A DNA stretch of 64,000 nt from Pycnococcus provasolii (lineage: Eukaryota > Chlorophyta > Pseudoscourfieldiophyceae > Pseudoscourfieldiales). This document shows positions 44,939-53,988 of this stretch, one piece after another. The first letter of the stretch is position 1; every line of letters begins with the position of its first letter. Under the pieces are notes generated by a model. The model had not been told where the DNA came from. It ran no database searches and was given only the letters and a program-made list of their open reading frames with translations. Both the position numbers and the translations under genes were made by a program. The stretch spans positions 434,001 through 498,000 of the forward strand of contig CP150558.1 in the NCBI GenBank assembly GCA_049487715.1. The letters run 5' to 3'.

Positions 44939-46999
44939 TTAGAGTTCGGCTTCACCGGCGCGCAACATGCTCTCGAATTTGTCGGCATCTATGCCGGTGT
45001 GACGATGCACCTCAACGCCGTTGTGAAAGAGGCAGAAGGTTGGCGTGCGCGTAATCTTCAGTACGTCGCGGCACAAGTGCACTGTGCTAGAGTTTTCATT
45101 TCCATTCACACGTACGAAGCGGAACGCGTTGGAATCTGCATTCGGCACAAATTCGTCCTCTCCCTCTGACTCGCCGCTGCCGAGGTATTGTGTCGCGTAG
45201 CGCTCGTACTTTCGCTCGAAGCTTTTGCACGGCCGGCAGAATGTCATTCCCACCTTCAGCACGGTGATGGGGGATTTGCTCTTGAATGGCGAGTCCGTGC
45301 CTGCACCTGGCGCGTCGAATGCAGACGGCGCCTCACCCTTCTCGCCCTTCTCGAAGCGCACGCCGTTTTGATCTGCGCTCCATCCCACGATCATGTTGAA
45401 CTCCGCCTCCGACGTGATTAGTGTCACTGGGGCGTTCGTGATCTCGCTGTCCCAGAATTGGGCGAATGTGTCGAACGAGATCGCATTGCTAGGCCCACTG
45501 CCGAGCGCCAGAAGTGCCTTGGGTGGCGACGTCACGCCGATCGCCGCGAGACCATCCGTCAGCTCCTCTCGAGACAATAATCCGTCGCCGTTTATGTCCC
45601 ACGAATCGAAGGCGGCGCGCAGACGGACCAAGTCCTTAAGGCTGTCAAGCTCAAGCACGTCGTTGGACGGCTCGTCGATAACCTGCGCTGGCGTGTCTCC
45701 GCCCGAAGAAACGGCTCCCTTGACCATCTCCTCCGCGGTTAGCGCACGAGGCTGGCCAGACGACTTCCCCTTTGATGCCGCGCCCTCGCTCGACGCGCGA
45801 ATGGCTGCGCGCACCGCGTCTAATCCCGCAAGTGTGCGCGCCTCCACCGAAGCGGCGATGGCGGCACCTCTTACTATCGCACCCTCGGGTCGCGCGCCCG
45901 CCCTCACCACTGGCCGGCACGCGCCGAAGCGACCTGTGCAGAGCGCCGGCAGCAGCCTCTCGATGAGAAGCGAGTCTCTCACCGCACCTCCCGTGGGCAT
46001 GAGGATGAGCTCGTCAGGCCTCGCGACGTCGACGAGTCGCAGCAGGTAGTCGTCGATGAGGTGCACCCACGCAGCCCACGCGCGCACGTCCGCAACCTGC
46101 ACGCCGTCTCCCTGGTTGCTTTCATCGCACGGAACGGGCGGCACGAACGATGCCTGGCCAGGTTGGCTTGTCCACGCACCGGGGAAGCGCTCCTGCAGCT
46201 CGGCAAGGTCGCGTTCGTACGTGGCGGTGATATTTGTGTTCAAGCCGACGTTGCGCACGCGGTGCCCGTCGTTGTACAGCACGGCGCCCAGCGCGGCTCC
46301 GATGGTGCACATGAGAGTGAGCTTATTCGAGCTGCCGTCCTGCGACGGCGTAGGCGGCGTCTCACCTCCGTCTGTCTGCTGCGCACCCTCTCCGCCGACG
46401 AGCAGGTGCGTGTATCCAGCCGCCTCAGTGTGTATGACGGTGACAACGCGCCGGCAGTCTGGGAGGATGGTACGAATGATATTCCCCACTTCTCTGTCCA
46501 TGAAGTCGAACGACGGGCTGTTGACTCCAAGTCGGCGGCTGACCGCCTTGGTTATACTGCAACCGACCGGTCCCGTCCAGTTGTCGTACTGCGCGGTAAT
46601 CTTCTGCAGAGCGGCGAGCAGGTTATTTCTGAATTTTTCGCGTTCTTCCGGCGTGTCTTCGTGGTTGACGTCGTCGACCATGCCCTCGTAGTCGAGCGGC
46701 ACGGATACGCCCGGCTTAAGAAATTCTCCGTTCGCGGGGTCGACGAGCGCGCCCTTGACGCTGTGCGACCTGATTTCAATGCCAAGCGTGGGTGCGTACT
46801 CGTCCATGGAGTTGAGCGCATCACGCGCAGATCCAGAGGCCACCCCAGAGGCCTCTGAGGCCAGGGCTCCCTGAGTAACTACCCGTAACAAAGACAAAGA
46901 CAAAGACCCTGAATTGGAAGCCAAGCCCCGAGAACGTGAGCCAACACAGGCAGCTAATGAATAACCACGAGTGCCGCTGTGAACCACGAGCACGAACAT
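44939..46999 (-). CDS. ROK/polyphosphate-glucokinase-like + EF-hand + thioredoxin fusion
   Basis: 686 codons from the ATG at 46999; the frame opens with GTG at 47008. The first ~65 residues are Ser/Arg/Ala-rich, probably a plastid transit peptide. Residues ~70-400 follow the ROK/actin-like kinase fold of polyphosphate glucokinases: LGIEIRSHSVKGALVDPANGEFL (phosphate-1), KLTLMCTIGAALGAVLYNDG (phosphate-2-like), ELILMPTGGAVRDSLLIERLLPAL. The first Gly-Gly-Thr phosphate motif is degenerate (IRSHS), and the catalytic NDAD-type Asp was not found, so kinase activity is doubtful. An EF-hand pair follows, with loop DINGDGLLSREE at 468-479. A thioredoxin domain ends the protein, with active site CRPC (588-591) and the cis-Pro TRTPTFC. 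The layout suggests a calcium- and redox-responsive regulator in the plastid. Confidence 0.85.
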   Translation of the reverse strand: MFVLVVHSGTRGYSLAACVGSRSRGLASNSGSLSLSLLRVVTQGALASEASGVASGSARDALNSMDEYAPTLGIEIRSHSVKGALVDPANGEFLKPGVSVPLDYEGMVDDVNHEDTPEEREKFRNNLLAALQKITAQYDNWTGPVGCSITKAVSRRLGVNSPSFDFMDREVGNIIRTILPDCRRVVTVIHTEAAGYTHLLVGGEGAQQTDGGETPPTPSQDGSSNKLTLMCTIGAALGAVLYNDGHRVRNVGLNTNITATYERDLAELQERFPGAWTSQPGQASFVPPVPCDESNQGDGVQVADVRAWAAWVHLIDDYLLRLVDVARPDELILMPTGGAVRDSLLIERLLPALCTGRFGACRPVVRAGARPEGAIVRGAAIAASVEARTLAGLDAVRAAIRASSEGAASKGKSSGQPRALTAEEMVKGAVSSGGDTPAQVIDEPSNDVLELDSLKDLVRLRAAFDSWDINGDGLLSREELTDGLAAIGVTSPPKALLALGSGPSNAISFDTFAQFWDSEITNAPVTLITSEAEFNMIVGWSADQNGVRFEKGEKGEAPSAFDAPGAGTDSPFKSKSPITVLKVGMTFCRPCKSFERKYERYATQYLGSGESEGEDEFVPNADSNAFRFVRVNGNENSSTVHLCRDVLKITRTPTFCLFHNGVEVHRHTGIDADKFESMLRAGEAEL

Positions 47000-47991
47000 G
47001 ACGCGCACCCTGACCCTGACCCTGACCTAACCCGGACAATAAGGTGGAATGCGGCGCCATGAAAATGGACTTTTCAGATGCGATGGAGAAAATAAAATGG
47101 GGGGGAAACCCTCTGGGGCAAAAAAAGGGGCGGAAAAGTACACTCATCAGATCAGCAGCAGATAGATAGGGTTGCCTTGGTTGGACACAAAGGCTTGAAC
47201 GGGGATACATCAATGGTCATATACGATTATCGATTACAAATGCAAAACCGGGCCCTTTGTGGGCCCTTGCTTAAGTCGAGAGTTTGTAACGGGGCCTTGT
47301 ACACGTTCGTCACGTAACGTCCCCCATTACTATTTTAAGGTGACAGATGCTAGCATATTGTCGCATATACTTGTGAAGCTTCTCAAGGGCTCTCGTTTGA
47401 CCATAAAATCAATTCAATCGGACACGGAGAAATTCGCTTGAAGGCCGAGAACCGGATAACTACTAGGTGTTGGTTTGGAATGTGATCGTGCACTCTCACA
47501 TGCACCTCGCGCTATGGTCTGTTGTCAGCGTCGGCCTGAGCATCATGGTCAGCTTCGGAATTTGCAATGCCGCCGGAATCAAATTTAACAGCGTCGTTGC
47601 GACGCTTGCGTTCCTGGAACCAAGTTGGTTCCATTTATCCATCCATTTATTTGAAAGACTTTTTACCAAGTATGTACAACAGTAGTTAAAAAAAGAAAAT
47701 ATAAGAAATCATTGCCTACTAGGGTAGGGTACTGTACTGTATTGTATCTGTTGGCGCGTTAGATAGACTAAGTTCGAGGACGAAGAGGAGGAGGAGGAGG
47801 AGAGATGACGCAGGTAAAGTATTAGGTTGGTATGTGACATTAGGCAGGGGATTTGGGCTGGGGGGGGGGGGGGGGGATCCTTTGTTGTGTGTGAATCAGG
47901 GTGGGTGAATTTCCACCACAGAGTTTTTGGTTCCCTGAGATTTTTCACCTACCACTTTGTCCGTTTTTGGGATTCTGCCTCCGAACGAAGA
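47000..47991. other. Divergent promoter region with a gene remnant
   Basis: Between the ROK fusion and the protease. It contains a Patched-like fragment (47467-47685), GGGCCCTTTGTGGGCCC (47250-47266, inverted word), a G-run of 15 (47861-47875, possible assembly slip) and GGAGGAGGAGGAGG near 47786. Confidence 0.45.
47467..47685 (+). pseudogene. Patched/sterol-sensing-domain-like fragment
   Basis: About 72 codons without an ATG at a sensible place, bounded by TAG at 47464. The piece ALWSVVSVGLSIMVSFGICNAAGIKFNSVVATLAFL carries the pattern of a transmembrane helix pair of RND/Patched-NPC1 proteins (GxSIxxSFGxCxAxGxxFxxVVxxLxFL). The GxGxDD segment that normally follows is missing. It is interpreted as a truncated relic of a larger transporter/receptor gene. 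Confidence 0.4.
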
Positions 47992-49167
47992 ATGCCGCCA
48001 CCGGTGCCGCGTACCCTCCGTCGTCCGTCGTCCCAGCCGTGTGTGCACCGCGCGTGTGTGCACCGCCGTGTGCGCGTGGCTTCGGCTTCGGCTTCGTCCG
48101 CCGAGGGGAAGTCGACCCGCGAAATGCTCGCGGAGCTGCGATCGTTACACGTAAACACCGAGTCGCTGTTCGACAGGGAATCTGTTGTAGAGGCCTGGCT
48201 CGCCCATGCGCCGAAAGACACACCACCACCAGGCGATGGCAGGGGCGAAGTCGCGTGCGACCACGTCGCTCCCATCGCGTGGAGGCAGGCGGCGTCGCTG
48301 TTTGCGGGCATCAAGACTCAGCAGGGATCGTACGCGGCACTCGAGTTGTCTTTTGACGACTCAGGAAAAAGAGGCACCTTTGTGGTGGACACCGCGGCAT
48401 CGAATACGATCATTCTGCCCGCTTCGTCGGCGCGACTTGACGCAGTTGCGGTGGGCGGACCAGTCGGCGCGGGTCTTGGTGGAACTGGAACTACTCAGGG
48501 TGGACGGCGTGTTTCACTTGGGCCCGTGCGTCTCACAGACAAGGCGTCCACAAGCATTCCACTCGCGCCGCCAGGCTTACAGGCTGTGGAAATGGAGGTG
48601 CCGACGGGAAACGACACGGACGGCATTTTAGGAATTGACATGCTCAACCAGCTCGATGCTATTGAGTGGACGTGGGCGAAAGACGGCGGAACGATGCGCT
48701 GTTGGCCACTTCGGGCGCTCGAGCGGCCATCGTGGGACAAACTCCACGCTGGTTTGGAGGACTGCTCTTTAACATCGACCGCGTTTGGTTTACTTCTCGT
48801 GAAGATTCATGTCAACGGCATCGAAATGCCAGCTTTGCTAGACACGGGCGCCTGCTTCACTACGTTCAACTCGGCGGCGAGTCAAGCGTGTGGCCTTGAG
48901 ATCGATCCGACGATTGAGCCGATGTGGGTGGCTGGTGCTGGTGGCTCCCCGGTTTCCCTTGGCGTTGGTGGCCACGACGTCAGCATTAGCGTTGGTTCGT
49001 CAAAGCACGCGCCGATTTCCGACATACGGCCACTTATCGGCGATTTGCCTGCACTGTCGCAGCTCGGCTTACCAAACAGCGCACCCGGAGTTTTGTTGGG
49101 TCTGGACGTATTGATGCAAAGGCCACGCGTGGTGGTGAGCACGAGTTGGAGAAGGCTGTGGCTGTAA
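47992..49167 (+). CDS. Tandem retropepsin-like aspartic protease, plastid-type
   Basis: 391 codons from the ATG at 47992; the frame is open from 47827. Residues 1-40 are Arg/Ser/Pro/Cys-rich, a transit peptide. Two retropepsin-like halves: TFVVDTAASNTIILP with Asp133, and GIEMPALLDTGACFTTFNSAA with Asp284 (DTGA, canonical). Each is followed by a psi-loop glycine (GILGIDML; GVLLGLDVL). The first half reads DTA rather than DTG, a tolerated variant. Two fused halves form one active site within a single chain, like pepsins but much shorter. Plant chloroplast homologues of this architecture are known only as predicted proteases. The stop sits inside TGTAA (49163-49167). Convergent with the HERPUD-like gene (59 bp). 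Confidence 0.8.
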   Translation: MPPPVPRTLRRPSSQPCVHRACVHRRVRVASASASSAEGKSTREMLAELRSLHVNTESLFDRESVVEAWLAHAPKDTPPPGDGRGEVACDHVAPIAWRQAASLFAGIKTQQGSYAALELSFDDSGKRGTFVVDTAASNTIILPASSARLDAVAVGGPVGAGLGGTGTTQGGRRVSLGPVRLTDKASTSIPLAPPGLQAVEMEVPTGNDTDGILGIDMLNQLDAIEWTWAKDGGTMRCWPLRALERPSWDKLHAGLEDCSLTSTAFGLLLVKIHVNGIEMPALLDTGACFTTFNSAASQACGLEIDPTIEPMWVAGAGGSPVSLGVGGHDVSISVGSSKHAPISDIRPLIGDLPALSQLGLPNSAPGVLLGLDVLMQRPRVVVSTSWRRLWL

Positions 49168-49226
49168 AAAATAAAAATTTTGTACGTGTTACTTAACTTT
49201 TTTAGTTGCTTTTGTATTTCCTTTCA

Positions 49227-50480
49227 TTAATCGCGTAAATCGCGCGCACCTGCTGCCGCCGCAACGCCACCACCATCACCGACGCTGAAGCCGGGAAGCA
49301 GGCTTGTGAGAAATCCTACCAGGAACACCTTCACCTCGTGCAGCACACCACGCTGAGCCGGCGCGTCAAGTCCAAGTGCAGACTGCTGAAAGGCGGCGAG
49401 TCTCCGTCCAACACCGTTGAGAGCACCTGTCTGGTGCAAATAAATCAAGACGGCGACGGCACTGAATAGCGCGAGGCGAAGCCGGCTTCCGTCCTGATTC
49501 AAGACGAGCACAAGTACAATCAGCTTGGCAATCAAGCGCAGGTCGATGCGAATGACGCGCACGTTTCCTCCAGCCGCAGCCGCGGCGGCTATGGCTGCGT
49601 GTACTGGGTCGGGCGGAATCGGACCAGGAAGGTCGGGCATAGGCGGTACGGCGGCGTTGGTCGCGGCGGGTGCGTTTGCTGACTGATCCGTGCTCATGAG
49701 CGAGTGCAACGCCGCTTCGTATGCAGCAGCATATGCCGACTCGAGGTACGGGAGGAGGTGTTCAGGCACGACTCCTGGCTGTGGCACGACGGGCAGCGGT
49801 GAGGGAGGTGGCGGTGAGAACGCGTCGTTGCTCGTGGTGACATGAGCTGCTGTATTCGTAGTAGGTGTTGTTGTTGTTGTTGATGGTGGTGGCGTTGTTG
49901 GTGTTGGTGTTGATGTTGCAGGCGTCGTCGTTGGTGTTTTGTCCTGTGTTGGTGTGACTAATAAGTGCAGCACGAGTAGGGTATCTTCTTCGTCTTCCAA
50001 GGCGGCATCAGAGTTCGACGCGTCGGAGGACGCGAGCGACGCGGACGACGAGGATGCAGGTGTTTTTTGTTGCCCCCCTTGTTCCCCTGCTGTAACTCCT
50101 CCCTGGGAGTGTTCGTTCTGCAACGCGTTACCAGTAGCAAGTTGTTGTCCGTTAGCTCCCCCCGAGGATCCCGAGCGAGGAAACATCGGAGAGCCATCGA
50201 ATGCGACAAACTGCTTTTCAATATTGCGCATAGATTTCGCAAGTTCAGATAAAAGCGCCGCGTCACTAAGAATCGCGCCACTGAAAATGAGTTTTTGCGC
50301 CTTCACCGAAGGATGGGACGGATATTTTTCTTCAATGAGTTTCTTCAAATCAAGAACAGAACATGATGAAAATGATACACAATTATTCTCAGAAACACAT
50401 GACGACGATGAGCCTGAAGATGAAGATGGAATGCATAACGTGTAATCCGACGCATACGGATTCTTTAACAACACGCGCAT
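49227..50480 (-). CDS. HERPUD-like ubiquitin-domain ERAD membrane protein
   Basis: 417 codons from the ATG at 50480. The N-terminal ubiquitin-like domain carries VLDLKKLIEEKYPSHPSVKAQKLIFSGAILSDAALL (the HERPUD Ubl signature, with the hydrophobic patch around Leu/Ile-Phe-Ser-Gly). The middle, ~110-260, is Thr/Pro/Ser/Asn-rich and disordered. The C-terminal part, residues ~307-347, contains two close hydrophobic stretches (IAKLIVLVLVLNQDGSRLRLALFSAVAVLIYLHQTGAL), the hairpin anchor of HERPUD proteins with the LIYLHQTG end. In animals HERPUD recruits ubiquilins and links DERL/HRD1 retro-translocation to the ER membrane. It is induced there by the unfolded protein response; whether it is here is unknown. 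Confidence 0.82.
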   Translation of the reverse strand: MRVLLKNPYASDYTLCIPSSSSGSSSSCVSENNCVSFSSCSVLDLKKLIEEKYPSHPSVKAQKLIFSGAILSDAALLSELAKSMRNIEKQFVAFDGSPMFPRSGSSGGANGQQLATGNALQNEHSQGGVTAGEQGGQQKTPASSSSASLASSDASNSDAALEDEEDTLLVLHLLVTPTQDKTPTTTPATSTPTPTTPPPSTTTTTPTTNTAAHVTTSNDAFSPPPPSPLPVVPQPGVVPEHLLPYLESAYAAAYEAALHSLMSTDQSANAPAATNAAVPPMPDLPGPIPPDPVHAAIAAAAAAGGNVRVIRIDLRLIAKLIVLVLVLNQDGSRLRLALFSAVAVLIYLHQTGALNGVGRRLAAFQQSALGLDAPAQRGVLHEVKVFLVGFLTSLLPGFSVGDGGGVAAAAGARDLRD

Positions 50481-50623
50481 ACTGATATTCTGATACTGAA
50501 TATGGAGGTATGGCGCCTCTTCTTTGGAAAAAACGCTCCCGAGAAATAATGACTGGGCCCACGACGCGTCTTCTAGCTAGGCGTCTCGGCGACGTGACGC
50601 ACAGATGAGGTCGGGCTCGGGGT

Positions 50624-50645
50624 TGGGTTTAGGGTTTAGGGTTTA
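50624..50645 (+). repeat. Plant-type telomere-like array (TTTAGGG)
   Basis: GGGTTTAGGGTTTAGGGTTTA, three units of the plant/green-algal telomere sequence in plus orientation, ~140 bp before the HERPUD-like gene start on the other strand. Confidence 0.7.
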
Positions 50646-51230
50646 CCTCGAGTTGGTATATTCCCTGGGATCTTCGCCCTCGACGCCACTACCACCCACC
50701 ACTCCACTTACCTCATCAGCACTCTTCGATCCTCTCTCCTTTCTCTTAACACCAAAGCCCTCCTCCACCCCCATCAACTCGCCCGCGTTATCAACTCTGT
50801 CGTCCTTCCCGCCATCACCTGCAAATTCGCAGGCACACGGCTGTTGTGTGACGACGTAAGAAGGTTGGGCCCTGTGGGGTCGTCACCCACACACACACAC
50901 ACTACACACACACACACAATTGAAGTCTTTCGGCTCCAAGTCGTTGGTGATTCTCGCTACTTGCCAGCTGTTGGGTGCGGGAAGACCGTAGTTGGCTAGC
51001 GGGAAAGACTCGGACATTGTGGTGATTGAAGTTGACGGTTGTGAGATGTTCAGATGGAGTTTAGGGTTTATGGTTGGATGGGGACTCATTCAACAATGGG
51101 TCCCAGATGGTAGGAATAATGTATTGGAAGATGGACGACTCTCGTTCCACACTGGCTCTGGTGTTAGTTGGAACATAGATGGAGGGCTGTGGGTAGTTTG
51201 GAATCCCATAGGTCTCCCAAACCCCGGTTT

Positions 51231-51311
51231 TGGGAGCTCCCGGGAGCTCCGACCCCTCTCCCGGGAGCTCCCAGGGGGTCTCCGGCTCCCGGGAGCTCCC
51301 GGGAGCTCCCG
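51231..51311. repeat. Cluster of GGGAGCTCCC palindromes
   Basis: Six or more GGGAGCTCCC/CCGGGAGCTCC units arranged in tandem with variations. Each unit is self-complementary, so the cluster can extrude as a long hairpin. Confidence 0.8.
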
Positions 51312-52067
51312 TGCAAAAGTATGACGAACGTTTAAGAAGACTAACGCCCACGAAACTTGGAGAAACTAATATTCATACTACTGCCGTCACAACGAGCCCA
51401 GCTATGCTCAAAACGGACGAGAAACACACCCTCACTGAGCTGACACGCAACGAGAAGGATCACAATCTCCCTCCACACCACCAACGCCACCACCACCCCA
51501 TTCGAGCCCGTTTGATAACGAGGTCGGCTCAGCCACTTCCTCAGGGTCCCCAACTAATCTAATTTATACACGCGCGCGCGCGCCACCTATATGCTATCCC
51601 GTCCTCCTCCTGACATTGCGTCCTCCTCCTGCTAGTTCGCGCGCAAGGCGTTCGTCCTCCTCCTCCTGATGTCTCCTAAAGCCAAGCAGAAGCGCAAAGT
51701 CACCTCGCGGGCTGCACGCCAGCCAAGGCGCCTGCGTGCGCCGTCGGTAATCTCGGGGGATTCTTTGAGTCGACGAGCGTCTATAGTCTCGACCTGCTGT
51801 ACGCCCCTACACAAGGGGGACATGCCCGGTTTGCGTCGTCGACCGCGGCCATGCCGGCCATAAGAGCCGCGTTCGTGGTGGGTCCGCCGTGGGCCCGTTG
51901 CGGGTCCGGACCCAGGTTCCATGGTGTATCCCGGGCCCCCATGTGCGCGAACCGACGGGCCCGGCCCCGGGGCCTGGGGAGCAGCGCGTTGGCTCGGCCC
52001 CAACGGTTAGCTTGTTCATTCCCCCGCTCCCGCTTCCGCTTCCGTGAAACTCGTTCCTCGCGTAAAT

Positions 52068-52751
52068 ATGTGGCCGTCAGCGCGCTCCTCCGGTGCACCA
52101 GGTGCTGGTGGTCCAGGCGGTGGTGGTGGCTCCCTCGACTACGACGCCGAAGCGCGACGGCTCTGGCTGCGCCTGGGCCTTCACGAAGGCGCAGAAGCCG
52201 GCGCAGGCGTGGGTGTGCAGTCGCGCTACCACGCGCTCGACCCCATCTGGAAACACCCGCAGACAGGGGCGCGCATCTACGTAGGAAATCAGTCTGCAGC
52301 AGCTGACGCGTCCATGCTCGCGCAGCACGGAATCACGCACGTCGTCAACTGCACGGACAACATCCCGTGCTTTCACGAGGGGAAGGGCGCATTCCAATAC
52401 TACCGCTTCGACGTCGCTTGGTGGTGGCGGCATGTCGACGGCTCGCACGCGTCCACGGCGATGTTCGTCGCGCCCATGCTCGCGTTCGTGTACAACAAGG
52501 CGCTCTGCCAGGGACACAGCGTGCTCGTGCACTGCCTCGCGGGGGCACACCGAGCAGGAACCACAGGAACGCTGCTTCTCATGGTGCTCGAGAACATGCG
52601 ACCCAGGGAAGCGGTGACGGTGGCGAAAATGTGCAGGCCTATCATCGACCCCATCGGAAATTTCCCCGAATTTCTCAACCGCGTTGACGCCGCAGTTGCA
52701 AGCGGCGTGCTTCCCACGCCAAAGGGACACAGTGCCGCCGAGACGAAGTAG
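52068..52751 (+). CDS. Atypical dual-specificity protein phosphatase
   Basis: 227 codons from the ATG at 52068; the frame begins at a GTG at 52044. Gly/Ser-rich N-tail, then DPIWKHPQTGARIYVGNQSAAADASMLAQHGITHVVNCTDNIPCF (the DSP strand-helix start), general-acid segment FDVAWWWRHVD, and the P-loop HCLAGAHRAGTTG with Cys156 and the Arg six residues later, satisfying HCx5R. The two-Gly, Ala-rich P-loop is like plant atypical DSPs. It acts on phosphoproteins or other phosphorylated substrates (in plants, MAPK or starch-related). No carbohydrate-binding or kinase-interaction motif is visible, so the substrate is unknown. Convergent with the flavodoxin gene. Confidence 0.85.
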   Translation: MWPSARSSGAPGAGGPGGGGGSLDYDAEARRLWLRLGLHEGAEAGAGVGVQSRYHALDPIWKHPQTGARIYVGNQSAAADASMLAQHGITHVVNCTDNIPCFHEGKGAFQYYRFDVAWWWRHVDGSHASTAMFVAPMLAFVYNKALCQGHSVLVHCLAGAHRAGTTGTLLLMVLENMRPREAVTVAKMCRPIIDPIGNFPEFLNRVDAAVASGVLPTPKGHSAAETK

Positions 52752-52886
52752 CCACTTCTGCCAGCGTTGTGTGTGTTTGAAGAATTTGCGGAGGCAAAGA
52801 CAAACGTAAAGTTGTGTGTTTTTCTCGCCTTCCGATGTAACCTGTTTTCTCATGCTTTTTTTTTTCGTTTTAAATATTTTTTACAC

Positions 52887-53546
52887 TCACTCGAGCTCGG
52901 AGACAACCTGCGCAACCCACGCCTCTATAGCAGCTTCGCGCTCCTCAGGTTCGTCGTTATCGTCCACGGGCAAACCGAGGAACTTGCCATTCACGATTGC
53001 GCGGGAGCGTTGCACAGCTTCTTCGAACCCACTCGCATCCACCTTGCCCACGAGCGTCGCGCCACGCATATCAAGCATGCGCCAGACGCGCGCTAGGCCC
53101 TCGATGTAGTAGTCTCCGTATCCGACGCGGTCGCCTGTCCCGAACATGGCGCATTTTTTCCCCATCAGATCGAGCGGGTCTCCCGGCGGCGGTTGTATGG
53201 TGTCAAATTCGAGCGCGGACGGGAACTCGTTTGGGTCTTCTCCCCACTTGTAGGATGGCATGCCAAGTACGAGACATTCAAATTCTTCGAAGTCTTGACT
53301 CTCCCGAACGTTAACGATGGAGGCGTTGACTTTCTCGTTGTGCGAGTCAGAGTTGAGCAGTGCGACGACCTTTTCGGCGGTTTTCAGGGTAGTCCTCGAA
53401 CCTGTGGTGTAGAAGACGCCGACATTCTTTTGCGCTGCGACGCATACAAGGAAGCGACAGCGACGACGACGAGGACGAGGACTATCAAGACGCACGTTAC
53501 GCCTTGAAGTTGCCGCCTGCTGCAGCTGTGACGTGATGCGCGCCAT
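52887..53546 (-). CDS. fld: Flavodoxin, plastid-targeted
   Basis: 219 codons from the ATG at 53546 (MARITSQLQQAATSRRNVRLDSPRPRRRR, a typical chloroplast transit peptide; the frame runs on to 53624). Mature part: VGVFYTTGSRTTLKTAE (FMN phosphate loop, T-x-T-G-type), YKWGEDPNEFPSAL (residues facing the isoalloxazine ring, Trp present) and FGTGDRVGYGDYYIEGL (second aromatic, Tyr). The domain length is that of a long-chain flavodoxin. In green algae flavodoxin replaces ferredoxin at photosystem I under iron limitation, transferring electrons to FNR. Iron-responsive regulation is expected, but no element is identifiable. The first ~45 residues are not well conserved. Confidence 0.9.
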   Translation of the reverse strand: MARITSQLQQAATSRRNVRLDSPRPRRRRCRFLVCVAAQKNVGVFYTTGSRTTLKTAEKVVALLNSDSHNEKVNASIVNVRESQDFEEFECLVLGMPSYKWGEDPNEFPSALEFDTIQPPPGDPLDLMGKKCAMFGTGDRVGYGDYYIEGLARVWRMLDMRGATLVGKVDASGFEEAVQRSRAIVNGKFLGLPVDDNDEPEEREAAIEAWVAQVVSELE

Positions 53547-53988
53547 TCTTCTTGACGACAAGCTAATTAAAACAAGAGCTGCTGATTCGGACGATTCGGA
53601 CCGGGTGGGGTGGTTTCTATCCACACAAAATTATTGACCAGGGAAATCTCAAATCTCACGGGACCCGAAAGAAACCTCACGTGACCCTCAGCCCCCTCCG
53701 CTCCACGCTCGCTCGCGGGCGGCCGGGCCCATCCACGGACGTCGTCCCGGACGTCGCTATCGTAGACTAGCTTGCTGTGTCACGTTCGCTCCTAAGTAAC
53801 TTAGTGGTAGTACTGTACTTAAGAACTAGTGGTATGTAAATAACACGTAACTTCAGCTTTAGGATATACTGTAAACCTGTCTTGAACGAAAAAGAAAAAC
53901 TACATACTGTATATAAAATATTACTTCTCAAACAAACAAACAAATGTGATCTGCGCACTTTCACTGACTGATGGGTTCATGGTGAACC
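53547..53988. other. AT-rich intergenic region
   Basis: Lies between the flavodoxin start and the stop of the polycystin gene, both on the minus strand. AT-rich 3' half with AACAAACAAACAAA; no gene. GTAGTACTGTACTTAAG (53807-53823) resembles arms of the hairpin at 42981-43100. Confidence 0.45.

Larger units (their letters stand above)
50481..52067. other. Long intergenic region, repeat-rich, no gene supported
   Basis: Contains a TTTAGGG array (50624-50645), CA/GT microsatellites (50890-50920), the GGGAGCTCCC palindromic cluster (51231-51311), a CG run (51569-51582), CGTCCTCCTCCTG repeats (51601-51668) and a GC-rich island (51830-52010). Minor frames near 50992 and 51632 are not convincing. 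Confidence 0.5.

Noticed and set aside
46061-46858. Plus-strand frame of 265 codons over the ROK fusion
   Set aside because: Antisense shadow with no motif and Arg/Val-rich composition.
47861-47875. Long G-run as a functional element
   Set aside because: Mononucleotide run of 15; more likely slippage or assembly noise than a signal.
50605-50859. 84-codon frame near the TTTAGGG array
   Set aside because: Simple-sequence Ser/Pro/Thr translation without motif support.
51632-52003. Minus-strand 123-codon Arg/Gly/Pro frame in a GC island
   Set aside because: Composition follows GC content; no motif or neighbouring support.
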